From: Asterias amurensis
Lineage: Eukaryota; Echinodermata; Asteroidea; Forcipulatida; Asteriidae
Assembly: GCF_032118995.1 (NCBI RefSeq)
Contig: NC_092666.1
Span: forward strand, 3,958,501 to 4,022,500
Direction of reading: 5' to 3'
DNA: 64,000 bases
Shown here: positions 9,901-18,069 of the stretch, in pieces
Layout: each line of letters starts with the position of its first letter
How positions within the stretch are numbered: the first letter of the stretch is position 1
The notes under the pieces: generated by a model
Told to the model about the DNA's origin: nothing
Seen by the model: only the letters and a program-made list of their open reading frames with translations
The model's database searches: none
Made by a program: the position numbers and the translations under genes

Positions 9901-11356
9901 CGATCAAGGACAAGAGTTGGGTTTGAAATTTTGCATGGTGGAAGTATAACTGAGAGAGGTTTGGGGTAACACCATGTGAATACCTCTTTTGAGTAGTGTT
10001 GGTGCTAACAAGAACTGGAAATTAATGACTCCAGGACTCATACTGATCAAAACCATTTTCGTTTTCCCTGAAACTTTAGACGGATGAACCTCCGCAGGCG
10101 GAAACCCAGAAGAGAGCAGCCCCCAAAGAATCTTCCCTCCTTTCCCCCAAGAAGAAGAAAGTAAAAGTTGTTGATATAGAGCTCCACGGAGACACCCCAG
10201 ACGGTGAGAGGATCTTAATATCCACCTTGGTATTCCAACATTCTTGGATGAGATTTCTTCTGTTTTAACTGGAAATCTGTTTTTCTGGAACCCCCGTCGT
10301 CCACAGGTGTCTGTTGGTCTTTTCCAAACCTAGGCTTCATCTTGGGCTTTGGTTTCCATAGTCAATGTTTCAGTTAGTGTGTATTCTGAGAGGTACTTCA
10401 TTAATACCCCGTTCACACAGCTCTATGACCTTGCGAAGACCATGCCCAATTTCATAGCGCTGCTAAGCACACAAATTTGCTAAGCATGAAATTTCTTTCT
10501 CGATAAAAACAGGACTACCAACCAAATTTCCACTTGTTGCATATTGCTTGTTACTGGTATTCAGCTGTTGTTTGCTTACACTGAACATCACTTGCAAATT
10601 TGGTTGGTAATCCTGTTTTTATCAATGAAGAAATGTCATGCTAAGCAAATGTTTGTGCTTAGCAGCTCTATGAAACTGGGCCCTTACAAAGACCATGCCG
10701 ATCACCCCATTCTCAAAAACTTATCATGATGGGACACAATCGATTTGTCAAATTAAAGACTCCACACTACTCTGCTGCTTCTAAGTCAAAAGTGTTGCCG
10801 ACTCGCTGCCACTACGATCACACATAGACTAATGCCGATCAAGCACTTATTCCTACTGTGAATGGTTGCTAATTGGGCTGCGTTTTTAATTACGACTACA
10901 GAGATCTCACTACGATACATGACATCTCGCGATTCCAACATTCTCTCACAACCCATCTCTTCAGATTAGCCTGTAAAGATATCGGGTGAAATTTTCTTCA
11001 TGTTCATGACCAGCGCCTTTGAATGTCACACAGATAAAGTGTACTTTACAAATGCTGTGTTATTATTACTGTTATTATTATTATTACCATGGTGCTTGTA
11101 CGATAATGGCGTTCCCACTACTATTTTCCCGCTTATTGTTGGGAATATTGAGTTTGGGCCTGCCAATATGTTTCTTGTAACTCCTCTGTTCTTTAAGACT
11201 AGTTTATCTTTTTGTATCTTTGTAGAACTCCATCCCCTCCTGTCCAACAAGAGCGACGGGAAGACAAAACGAAGAGGTCCACCTCCTGGAAAGCAAAAAG
11301 GAACGAGCGACGGCAGACGAGGAAAATCAAAACACAGGAGAATTCACGACGATTGA
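977..11356 (+). CDS. RBBP5: Retinoblastoma-binding protein 5 homologue (RBBP5), coding exons 2-14; first coding exon lies upstream of the window
   Basis: Core WD40 subunit of SET1/MLL H3K4 methyltransferase complexes, working in the nucleus with WDR5, ASH2L and DPY30 (family knowledge). Visible exons: 977-1002, 1538-1710, 2273-2413, 2942-3029, 4822-4893, 5768-5877, 6847-7019, 7628-7800, 8459-8576, 8725-8791, 9608-9707, 10080-10203, 11226-11356. Every junction has AG/GT and the phases join without a stop, giving 1496 coding bases. Recognisable segments include [20 protein letters not shown] (exon 3), [19 protein letters not shown] (exon 8) and [20 protein letters not shown] (exon 9), all close to vertebrate RBBP5. 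Exon 10 holds the acidic activation/ASH2L-binding stretch ([19 protein letters not shown]) and exon 11 the WDR5-binding motif ([12 protein letters not shown]). Exons 13-14 form a lysine-rich, disordered tail. With a six-residue first exon the protein would be about 504 residues, a little shorter than human RBBP5 (538). The start codon is not in the window. Stop TGA is at 11354-11356. Confidence 0.96.
1128..1290. repeat. Short palindromic element with GGGGCCGATTTCACAAAG ends
   Basis: GGGGCCGATTTCACAAAG at about 1142 is inverted as CTTTGTGAAATCGGCCCC ending about 1289. The middle is also roughly palindromic. The left flank (GGTGCGTTCGATTAGCTTACC, about 1121) resembles the end of the family H elements at 43365 and 50629. 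It lies in RBBP5 intron 2. Confidence 0.6.
1310..1500. repeat. Dispersed repeat (GGCAAGGGCACCAAGGCATTTT family)
   Basis: The motifs GGGCAAGGGCACCAAGGCAT and CACCAAGGCAATGACCAGGG recur at about 19250-19450 (inverted) and 23467-23640 (same strand). Origin unknown. Intronic in RBBP5. Confidence 0.6.
1778..2171 (+). mobile_element. Family A inverted-repeat element, copy A1
   Basis: Full-length copy in RBBP5 intron 3. It opens with TTAAAGGCACTGGACACCTT and closes with a degenerate AGGGTCCAGTGCTGTTAA. The internal hallmarks are present: TCAAAGACCAGTCTTCTCAC, a GAGACCT...AGGTCTC-like centre and GCCGTTTCTCACAATGT. Confidence 0.85.
2506..2672. mobile_element. Family C palindromic element, copy C1
   Basis: About 165 bases with ends CGCTTTCACAAAACGCTAGG and GAGTTTGGTGAAATCGACGG. 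The inside alternates GGATTAATCCTA and CCTAACTTAGGA motifs, so the element folds on itself. RBBP5 intron 4. Confidence 0.75.
3150..3493 (-). mobile_element. tRNA-derived SINE (family S), copy S1
   Basis: On the minus strand it reads GTGGCCGAGTGGATAAGAGC, a leucine/serine-tRNA-type A box, then GTGGGTTCAGATCC, a B box. The body has GACACTTAACTATAATTGC and the end is an AT-rich (TTA)n tail near 3150-3175. RBBP5 intron 5. Confidence 0.85.
3770..4121 (+). mobile_element. Family A element, copy A2
   Basis: Starts TTAAAGACAGTGGACACTAT and ends ATAGTGTCCACTGCCTTTAA, an almost perfect terminal inverted repeat. The centre carries the dyad CTCAAGTTCTAAACTTGAG. RBBP5 intron 5. Confidence 0.92.
4409..4794. 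mobile_element. Family E long fold-back element, copy E1
   Basis: About 385 bases that are nearly one continuous palindrome. The arms run from TAAAGGAACACGTTGCCTTG to AAGGAAACGTGTTCCTTTAA, with the apex near 4600 (GGTCAAAATTTTGACTCCCA). Other copies lie at 36424 and 40366. Peptides readable from the arms are by-products of the palindrome. RBBP5 intron 5, close to exon 6. Confidence 0.9.
5259..5731. mobile_element. Family C copies (C2, C3) split by a family D insertion
   Basis: Family C sequence begins at GCCGCCGATTTGACCAAACT and is broken at about 5365 by family D (to 5546). It resumes at GGATGAGTCACTTGTCCTAA and is followed by most of a second family C copy ending GCGTTTCGTGAATTCCGCTG. The cluster ends only 37 bases before exon 7 of RBBP5. 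Confidence 0.75.
5365..5546. mobile_element. Family D element, copy D1
   Basis: Ends GCCTGATTCATACTTCCTGC and AGTATGAGCCGGACTTT are inverted. The inside has mirrored GACGTCAAATTCG and CGAATGTTGATGTCAC motifs. It sits inside family C. Related copies are near 16690, 19930 and 39467. Confidence 0.75.
6640..6727 (+). pseudogene. Partial upstream copy of RBBP5 exon 8
   Basis: From TACAGCTTTTG through a TTTTCTAG acceptor-like site to GGGAAA this matches the start of exon 8 at 6819-6922. The exon part (GTGAATACTGCTGATCGTAT onwards) encodes [21 protein letters not shown] with only synonymous differences from the real exon. It then runs into a stop and repeat-like sequence. It lacks the first codons and the second half of the exon, so it cannot replace exon 8. 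Confidence 0.8.
6998..7250 (+). repeat. Tandem duplication covering the 3' end of RBBP5 exon 8 and its donor
   Basis: The block ending exon 8 and entering intron 8 (ATTGTTGCTG|GTAAGC, then TTCTTGTGTTT, AAAAAATGTAG, GGCTTAAACTG) is repeated about 125 bases further on (ATTGTTGCTG|GTTAGA at about 7134-7149, then TTCTTGTGTTT, AAAAAATGTAG, GGCTTAAACTG). The second copy is the eroded one. Confidence 0.75.
7818..8172 (-). mobile_element. tRNA-derived SINE (family S), copy S2
   Basis: Same layout as S1: an AATAATAATAG tail at left, then TATATCGCACTTTTCACA, CCATTTACCTGGGTGGAGAG and an inverted, degenerate tRNA head ending CGCTTGGTCATGATG. RBBP5 intron 9, starting 18 bases after the donor. Confidence 0.8.
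8894..9212 (+). repeat. Direct duplication of about 150 bp in RBBP5 intron 11
   Basis: 8894-9044 and 9062-9212 are diverged direct copies sharing AAATCTT.CTC.G.AAAT, TAGTTTGGCTGGT and CCAACTCTGAAGAGGT at equal spacing. No coding potential. Confidence 0.7.
9243..9520 (+). mobile_element. tRNA-SINE fragments
   Basis: 9243-9408 is SINE body (GCAGAGTGTGGGTTCGAT, CTTGAGCAAGGTACTTAAC, CCAGGCTCCTAGTGGATGAT). 9421-9515 is a degenerate relative of the tRNA-like unit at 20452 (GGCTAGAAAGCTCAGTTGGT, then CACTCTAGTCAATT and GATCAACCCCCAAA). RBBP5 intron 11. Confidence 0.6.
9737..10018 (+). repeat. Two copies of a short dispersed repeat
   Basis: TTGAAACTTTGCATGGTGGA...CCATGTGAATATCTCTTTTT...GTAGTGTTGG occurs at 9737-9830 and again at 9916-10018. 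A related piece is in intron 7 near 5995-6185. RBBP5 intron 12. Confidence 0.7.
10445..10683. mobile_element. Family G inverted-repeat element, copy G1
   Basis: CCCAATTTCATAGCGCTGCT at left matches the inverted AGCTCTATGAAACTGGGCCC at right. TAAGCA.AAATTTGCTTAGCATGAAAT motifs are mirrored inside. It is inserted in an older repeat whose flanks resemble 15948-16080. RBBP5 intron 13. Confidence 0.8.
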
Positions 11357-11399
11357 AGTAAGAAAAAACTCCTACAACACTTTGACATCTCTCGGTAAA

Positions 11400-11625
11400 A
11401 ATGGCCTTTCCATTGGGTTCCCTAAGATCCCAAAGACCTTGTATAATAAAGATGGCTTTTCCATTGGGTTCCCAATGATTCCCATAAACCCTGTATAATA
11501 TAATTGACTTTTCCATTGGGTTCCCCATTTTTCCTATAGACCCTGTATCATAGACCGACTTTTCCACTTGATGTTCCTGATACTTCCCATAGACCCTGTA
11601 TGACTGAAGTTTCCATTGGGTTCCT
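11400..11625 (+). repeat. Tandem repeat of about 58 bp in the RBBP5 3' region
   Basis: Four to five imperfect units built on CTTTTCCATTGGGTTCCC and CCATAGACCCTGTAT, beginning about 45 bases after the RBBP5 stop codon. A possible polyadenylation hexamer AATAAA (11445-11450) lies inside the first unit. Other AATAAA hexamers are at 12902 and 13258, so the transcript end is not decided. Confidence 0.8.
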
Positions 11626-11744
11626 TCATAAACATTCAACAGTACATGTGTATACCATAATGCTGATATTGTTTACAGAGAAATAGAGACTAGTTTTGAT
11701 TGTATCAATATTGGAACCCACTGTTTGTTTCAATCCTATTTTGG

Positions 11745-12208
11745 GTATGTTCAGACAGCGTACTAAGTTAGACCTGAACCGGTTTTACTGCTATTAGCAG
11801 CAGGGCGTTGTGGTAAAAATAAAACCCCCTTGCGTTCAGACAGCACTGAGTTAAACCCGATACGGTTTATCTTTGGTTTTAAGAGGTCAAAGAAAACGCG
11901 ACCCCGTTACTCTAACATCCTGTTTATTGGCCTGTTCATTGGTCACCGTGTGTTTACATAATGGTTACCGAGGTCAATGGGTCGTCTGTTGTGAGTTAAA
12001 CCGGATGTGGTCTTTTTTATTCTGTCCACACAGTGTTAAAAGATAAACCCGAAGCGGTCTAAAGATAAACCCCCTCCCTGGATGGTTTATCTTTTGTGGG
12101 TTGAACTCGATTTGGACTAACTTTAGAACCGTTAAGACACACAGAGTTGAACTCGATCGGGTTGAACCATGAGTTAAACCGACTTTAGTACCATGTCTGA
12201 ACGACCTC
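11745..12208. mobile_element. Inverted-repeat element, about 460 bp
   Basis: TATGTTCAGACAGCGTACTA at left and ACCATGTCTGAACGACCTC at right are inverted. GAGTTAAACC and GGTTTATCTTT motifs are mirrored through the body. No transposase frame is seen. Confidence 0.6.
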
Positions 12209-12281
12209 ATAGTGGTATACATGTACCACTAAACTAACCTGTGAACATTTCATTTCAAAAGGTGTTTACATCGCATGTTTG

Positions 12282-12645
12282 AAAAGGCACTGGACACTAG
12301 TGGTAATTACTCAAAATAATGGTTAGCATTAAATATTAATTGGTAATGAGCAATGGAGAGCTGTTGGTAGTGTTAAACATTGTGAGAAACAACTCCCTCT
12401 GAAGTAATGTAGTTTTTGAGAAAGAGGTAGGTTCTCACTCAAATAAATATTAAAAGACTTCAGGCCTGAAGCTTTTATTAAGCATCTGAAAGCACACAAT
12501 TTTTGTGCAACAAGGGTCTTTTTACTTTCATAGTTCTTTTGCACCTTCGATGACCATATGAGCCCAAATTTTCACAGAATTGTTATTTTATGCATGTTTG
12601 GTAATTGTCAAAGACCAGTTTCTCACTTGGTGTCCAGTGCTTTAA
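12282..12645 (-). mobile_element. Family A element, copy A3
   Basis: Inverted copy: GGCACTGGACACTAGTGG at left, GTTTCTCACTTGGTGTCCAG at right, AACAACTCCCTCTGAAGTAA inside. It carries the variant centre GACTTCAGGCCTGAAG instead of the usual dyad. Confidence 0.85.
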
Positions 12646-14799
12646 ATAATGGCCTTGTGATCCCCTCGCACAATCCACCAATCAGAATGGATAAACTATG
12701 GATATTTATGAATGTTTTATTAAGTACTAAGCAACAATCAATGTAGTGGTGCATGTACTGTGCTTTCCCCTGAAAAACAAGCCCTGCTTTGATCGTTAAA
12801 ATTAATATTTTGTACATAGTGTGTAAATATTTCAGTAAATTAAGCATACATTGAAAAGATGTTTCCGCACAGTGAATATTTTGTAGCATTCAACCGCTTG
12901 CAATAAATGCTTGTATGGCAAAACAAAATATTTCTGCTGTTTTGCCTTCCCAAAGTTCCCCCGACGAAAAGAAGTGTTTAGTGTCAAATTTTGTAAAGCC
13001 TGTAAGCACAAAAACTTGCACAGAACTGCAATGCTTAGCAGTAATATTCCCAGACATAATTCCAATAAGTTTACACTTTTTGGACTGGTGCCCACTCATT
13101 TTGTGCTTAGCAAAGAAATTAGCTAAGAAGCATTTTCTAAGACGAGCTTGAAGACTTTTTAAAAGATGGTGAAATAATGTAGCACGAATATTCATCAAAT
13201 ATGTGAACACAGTTCGTTCAATATTTTGTTTTGTAAAAGTTGCGAAACTAAGTTTACAATAAATCTGACGGAAGTTTAAATTGACTGTTAGCTTGTGTTA
13301 TTTTATAATCGCCATGGAAACTAATCCTGGAATTTGAAGATGTGAATGATGACAATATATTATAATTCAAGGGGAAATGAATGTGAAACTTGAAACAATT
13401 CTTACAAAAGAATATGAACTTTATTTACAAATATACAACAACGAAAATAGTCTAAGTAGCAAGCCCTTGCAGAATTGCAAGTTCTGAAAAGAATCTACAA
13501 GTTAAAAAAATAGAAAAAAAATCAAATTCTGCATACGGACACAATACTTCTGTTCATTTAAAGTTTTTTTTGCAAGTTAAGATAATATCAAAATTTGCTT
13601 TAGCACGTGATTGGGATTGTAATAAATAATGCATTACAAGGTGTTTATGTTGGTTCACAACACCCTCCGTCAATAGTGGTTCATTCGCCAAATGTTAGCT
13701 TTAAAAACACAAGAGGACCAGTCAAAAATACTGTTGAAGAGGTCCGACTGGCTAGTTCGTTGGATAAGTCAAGGAAAACTTAAATCTACACGAAGATTGG
13801 GGCGACTTTGTACCTTTAATTTAAAAACTTATCTTGTAAAAGTACCACCAAAGTCTCTTCATGTAGCACAAGTAAAAAAAATACCACTAACCCGTTTTTG
13901 TTTTAATCTTGTAATCATCCTTCATAAATACCCCAGACTGTTTCTCTACTCCTATTGGTGGAGAGCGCGTCACATGGGGATGTTTAAAGGGTTGATAATG
14001 ACCAGTGTTGATAATGACAGCGCGCAAGACTATCATGCGGAATGCAATTCATAGCATTTAGTAGTAACAGCTAAGCGCGCAATTTATTTCTAAGCGCGCG
14101 CGCGTACATACAACCCACGCGCAACAGACTCTTCACAAAGATTTTGAAAACAATATTTCAAACCTCTAATTTTCAACTGTCAATGGTGACTGTAAATGTA
14201 TTGTTTTTAACATTTTTTTCACAAAAGGGCATATATATGAATGGGAATAAGAGAGTGGTGTAAAAAGCTTTAAAAAACCTAGCAGGGTCGTTGCCGTGTG
14301 ATAAAAGGCCCTCGCCCCACATGGGACGACCCTGCCGGATTTAAGCGGCCGTGTAAGAACTCATCGTTACCCTTTTATTTCCTTATTAATAATATTTCAT
14401 TGACCACTAAAGCTTCTTTATTATTGGAGACTTGGCCGTATAGATTTTTCAGAAAGAGGAGGAATGCCTTTGCTTTTTTACTTTGTCAATAAGAAAAGAA
14501 CCAGACTTAGAATTTGCTGGCTTTGCAGAGCTAAGAAGTCTCATACAAAAAAATAAGTGAAAATTTAATCGATTTACTTAACCTTAAATAATGTCCAATA
14601 AGATGTAGATTCATGGCTATCTCAAAAGCAGAAGCTATTTTGACATCAAATGGTTTTTACTTAGCGATGTTCCTTAGCAGGGAACCACCATCAAGCAATG
14701 CACAACTACCGGTAGTCTTTTCAGCTGGTAGCCGATATCTGCTAAGCTTTTGCCTAGCACAATTGCAAGCTTAGCAGATTTTATCCAAGAGTTTCATCT
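12646..14799. other. Intergenic region between RBBP5 and OAF (convergent ends)
   Basis: No gene is supported. It contains TTAGC-rich family G-like sequence near 13000-13140 and 14660-14790, a short inverted repeat GCAGGGTCGT/ACGACCCTGC at 14282-14336, and GCGCGC-rich sequence at 14070-14105. A 120-codon open frame at 13692 has no recognisable motif and overlaps sequence repeated near 54150, so it is left out. On the minus strand, AATAAA hexamers for OAF are possible at 14417-14422 and 14374-14379. Confidence 0.5.
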
Positions 14800-17628
14800 T
14801 CAGTCTTTATACACCGATTCCCACATGCAGTTCAATTTCTGCTCGACGTAATAATCAAAGACGCGACATTTCTTGCAAGTTTTTATTCCGCAACGATAGC
14901 TAACAGTCTTCCCGGCTGAGTCTCTCCCACGACAGTACTTCAGCCCACAGGGGTACCAGCCAATGCAGATTGGTAACCGACAGACACATGGCTGGTCGGT
15001 TTCTTTCACGGTATCACAACGAGGTGTGGTGGACATTGGGAATTGGTGGGCAGCTTCAAGCAGCGACGTGTAGGTCTGGTTGTTGCCTGTAAACAAACAA
15101 AAACAAGTACCAAAGTGTAAAGGTCATGTTAGTACAGAATAGGTCTGCTGACCAAATGCCAGTTAAAACACCCTAGAACCAGTTACAATTCTTTTCAAAT
15201 AGTCCAGCTGGCTAGTTAAGTTTGAAAAGCTTCCCATGACGGACCAACAAGTGAAAGAGCCCAATTTCATGGCTCCGCTTACATGCAAGCGCCAAAATTC
15301 TGTGCTAGCTGTGTAAACGTAGAATGGCTAGTAATGTTGAGTACGCACGCAGACAAGCCAACATTCCTAGCTTAACTGAAATAAGCTTGACCTAAGCACA
15401 GAATTCCTTGCTTCCACAAGCGCTGATTCTTTGCTTACAGTAAGCAGAGCAATGAAATTGGGCCCATGGCCTGCTGGCAGTCACTAAAAAATTTACGGGC
15501 AAACCCTGTGATGCTTCTTCAAAGTTTTTCCATAGTGGTGACTTTTCCAAAACTAAAATGGCTTTGCCCTCATGAAGATTAGTGTCGATTAGTTTGGGTT
15601 TTACTGAGACGAATCACAACTTACCTGCAGACCACGCCTTGAGATCCGACTCCCTGCTAAAGATCAACGTCTCCGCCTTGGAACACATGTTGAATACATA
15701 CGGGCTGATACTCTTGGCAAGGTCAAGGTTCACTCCAAGGGTCATGATAAGTCTCTCCTGACCTTTGTCCTCTTCCGGATTCCGTATTGTGCCAGGATTT
15801 TTCTGTCAAAAAACACAACAAATAAACAATGTGTAAGCAGGGGCCATTTTCATGAAGCCCATCTAAAACTTGCTTAGCACAGCTTGACAGAAACCAGCAG
15901 CCTCGCACAAAAGAAGTAATCTCGTGAGAGCATTCTGCGACTGATTATACCCTGTTCATACAGCTCTACGACCTTCTACGACCCTCTACGACCCTCACCC
16001 CGACGATCTCAAAAAATTATCAAGTCGGGGCACGATTGCTGTAAAAATCCAGCAGTTTGTCAAATTAGAGACTACATCATGTGCATCACGACAGATCTGC
16101 TGGCCATGACCCGGCTCTTTTTTTTTTGTGCATGTTTAAAATAAGTGTGGGGAGAGAATTCAGCTGCCCGGCTCGGGAGATCCCACCCCGCCCACACCAT
16201 GCTCATGGAGATCAGATGATTCTGAAATAACTCGACTGAGGGTACAAAGTGACTCAGCTGATAGTCACTTCGTACCCTGCCCACGGTACGAAGTGACCAA
16301 TTTGGTTATGGTATGAAGTCTTTGGAAGGTACGAAGTGCCGAAGGTACATATGTACAAAGTTTCCAGGGTACGCCAAAGGTACTGTCTGACATCCATTAG
16401 AGCTAGGTACTAGTGTATTATGCTATCACGATATTAACTACTTGACCACAAGCCAACAGTTCACTGGAGCTCCATCTATTTATTCTGACTTACCTGGCGA
16501 AGTTTGGACATGGCATCAGCGGTAATGAACTCAGACTTGAGGAATTTGAAAACGAAGCACATTGATTGATGCTGTTTGTCATCGAGTCTCTCCTCTTCAC
16601 CCAGTACTGTCATCTTGAAGATCTGCACCTCCTGAAATTGTGTAAGTTTAGAAGATGATTATTTAAAAGTCACTGCCTCATCTCAAGCATGAGCTCTTCC
16701 TACTTCCTAAGTTCCTGCAAATTTGAATGCGAAGTGAATATTGACTATTAAAGACACAATGCTTGTGACACTCGTGACACTGCAGCTCAACTGCTGCAAA
16801 TTATTTGTTTGGAGTTTGTGACGTCAGTATTCGCTTTGTGTTTGCATTCGCAGGAAGTATGAACCAAGCTTACTTGAATACTGCTGGTGAGTGGGGTGGG
16901 GGGGGATGGTACTCCACGACTTACAGTGGAACGAATGTCATAAGTCATATCATTATCATAGTTCTACCTGGGGGGGGGGGGAGTTAGTGTCTTGTTGAAA
17001 ACAGAAGTGCATTATCACTTTCAAATGTTCACTGATAAAAATATGTTGGTTGGTTTTATGCATATCCTGGCAGACAGTCAACATTAACAATCCTGGGGTA
17101 AAGTGTCAACTCATCCACTATGGTCATTTTCCATAATTTTATAATATTAATAGGCCTATAATTAATGAAGTATAAACATAATAAATAATAAAAACCAAGT
17201 TCATGATGATTTGAATCTGTTGTTAATTTTATTTTTACCAAGTTTCAAAGCAAAACAAAATCCTGTTCTTTCAATGAACTCGTCGGGAGTAAATATAATG
17301 AAGCATTGACCATCATTATTCAACAAACAATAAGGTACAGTATTCCTGCCAACAATCTTACCGACTTGAAGTCAATTCGCATTTTCAGGTAAGTTCCATC
17401 CAATTTCTGAAATTCCAGACTGATCGTATTTTTGTCCGGTTCGCCAGTTAACGTCTCTTGTATAAGATCGCCACCTTTGTTTTTTACGTTGATTACAAGT
17501 TGAGATGATACTATATTAACACAGATAAAAATTAAGGTAATTTTTGTCATAACATCACAAATTATAGGCTTTAAATTTGACGTTTTGTTAGGCTTGTTGA
17601 AAAAAGACGTCCTTCTGTTGGCCGCCAT
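14800..17628 (-). CDS. OAF: Out at first protein homologue (OAF), secreted, four coding exons
   Basis: Exons in transcript order: 17628-17362, 16631-16494, 15802-15625, 15086-14800, all with AG/GT borders and compatible phases. Stop TGA is at 14802-14800. Two in-frame starts exist. The second (17550-17548) begins MTKITLIFICVNIVSSQ, a compact signal peptide, giving 263 residues (human OAF 273), and is preferred. The first (17628) would add 26 mostly polar residues and hide the signal. The mature start LVINVKNKGGDLIQETL and SISLEF-like NTISLEFQKLDGTYLKM match the OAF N-terminal domain. Exon 4 carries the cysteine-rich end (QPCVCRLPICIGWYPCGLKY, then CGIKTCKK and a final NCMWE). OAF is an extracellular protein first named in Drosophila, and its molecular role is poorly defined. 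Exon 3 has no unusual features. A hairpin around GTACGAAGTGAC (16237-16277) lies in intron 2, and a family D copy lies in intron 1. Confidence 0.95.
15266..15468. mobile_element. Family G element, copy G4
   Basis: GCCCAATTTCATGGCTCCGC at left mirrors GCAGAGCAATGAAATTGGGC at right, with CAAGCG.CAAAATTCTGTG mirrored as CACAGAATTCCTTGCTTCCA inside. OAF intron 3. Confidence 0.75.
16690..16871. mobile_element. Family D element, copy D4
   Basis: TACTTCCTAAGTTCCTGCAA and TTCGCAGGAAGTATGAACCA are inverted ends, and TGACGTCAGTATTCGC is inside. It lies in OAF intron 1, just before a G-rich stretch (16892-16982). Confidence 0.65.
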
Positions 17629-18069
17629 TTTGGATTTTAAACTAACTATTTTGGGACTGTAGAGGGCGTAAAGCTCTGGGTAATTTCATTTTACAAACAG
17701 GTGTTCATTTTCTCCCCCTCTACCTATGAAACTTTTTGAATAAATGAAATCAAACAAGCCGATGTCATATATCAAATAATTAGAACTGAATATTACGTTT
17801 TAGTTAAATTACTTTCATTTAATTCACTTAAAACACTTGTTTTCCTATAACAAGGACGTAAGTTGCGTACAATATAGATCAATGGTGTTTTCTCCCCCAT
17901 TAATAATGGAATGATCTCCCCTGTACTGTCCTTTCGCAATCAATCTTCACGAAGGTGCACCGTTCTCTTCCCGAGCTAAGGCCAAATCCGGCGACGTGTA
18001 CCCTTTTTGAGGAACCATCCAAAATTTCTTTTGGCATAAAAAGGTAGCCAAATACCCCTTTTATCCGAA
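17629..18069. promoter_or_regulatory. Divergent promoter region of OAF and RPLP1
   Basis: About 440 bases separate the OAF upstream ATG (minus strand) from the RPLP1 ATG (plus strand). No other gene or full repeat copy is seen in it. Pyrimidine tracts TTCTCTTCCC (17963-17972) and CCCTTTTT (18001-18008) are candidate 5'-TOP starts for the ribosomal protein transcript. Which one is used cannot be decided from sequence. That control is shared is inference. Confidence 0.5.

Noticed and set aside
11000..11225. Extension of the last RBBP5 exon to the left
   Set aside because: The open frame continues upstream, but phase and homology require the acceptor at 11224-11225. The upstream residues are hydrophobic intron translation.
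13692..14054. 120-codon open frame as a gene
   Set aside because: No recognisable domain, no splice or promoter context, and its 3' part is repeated near 54150-54215.
17551..17628. Upstream OAF start as the preferred one
   Set aside because: It would place 26 polar residues before the hydrophobic signal segment. The internal ATG at 17550 gives a normal signal peptide and the family length.
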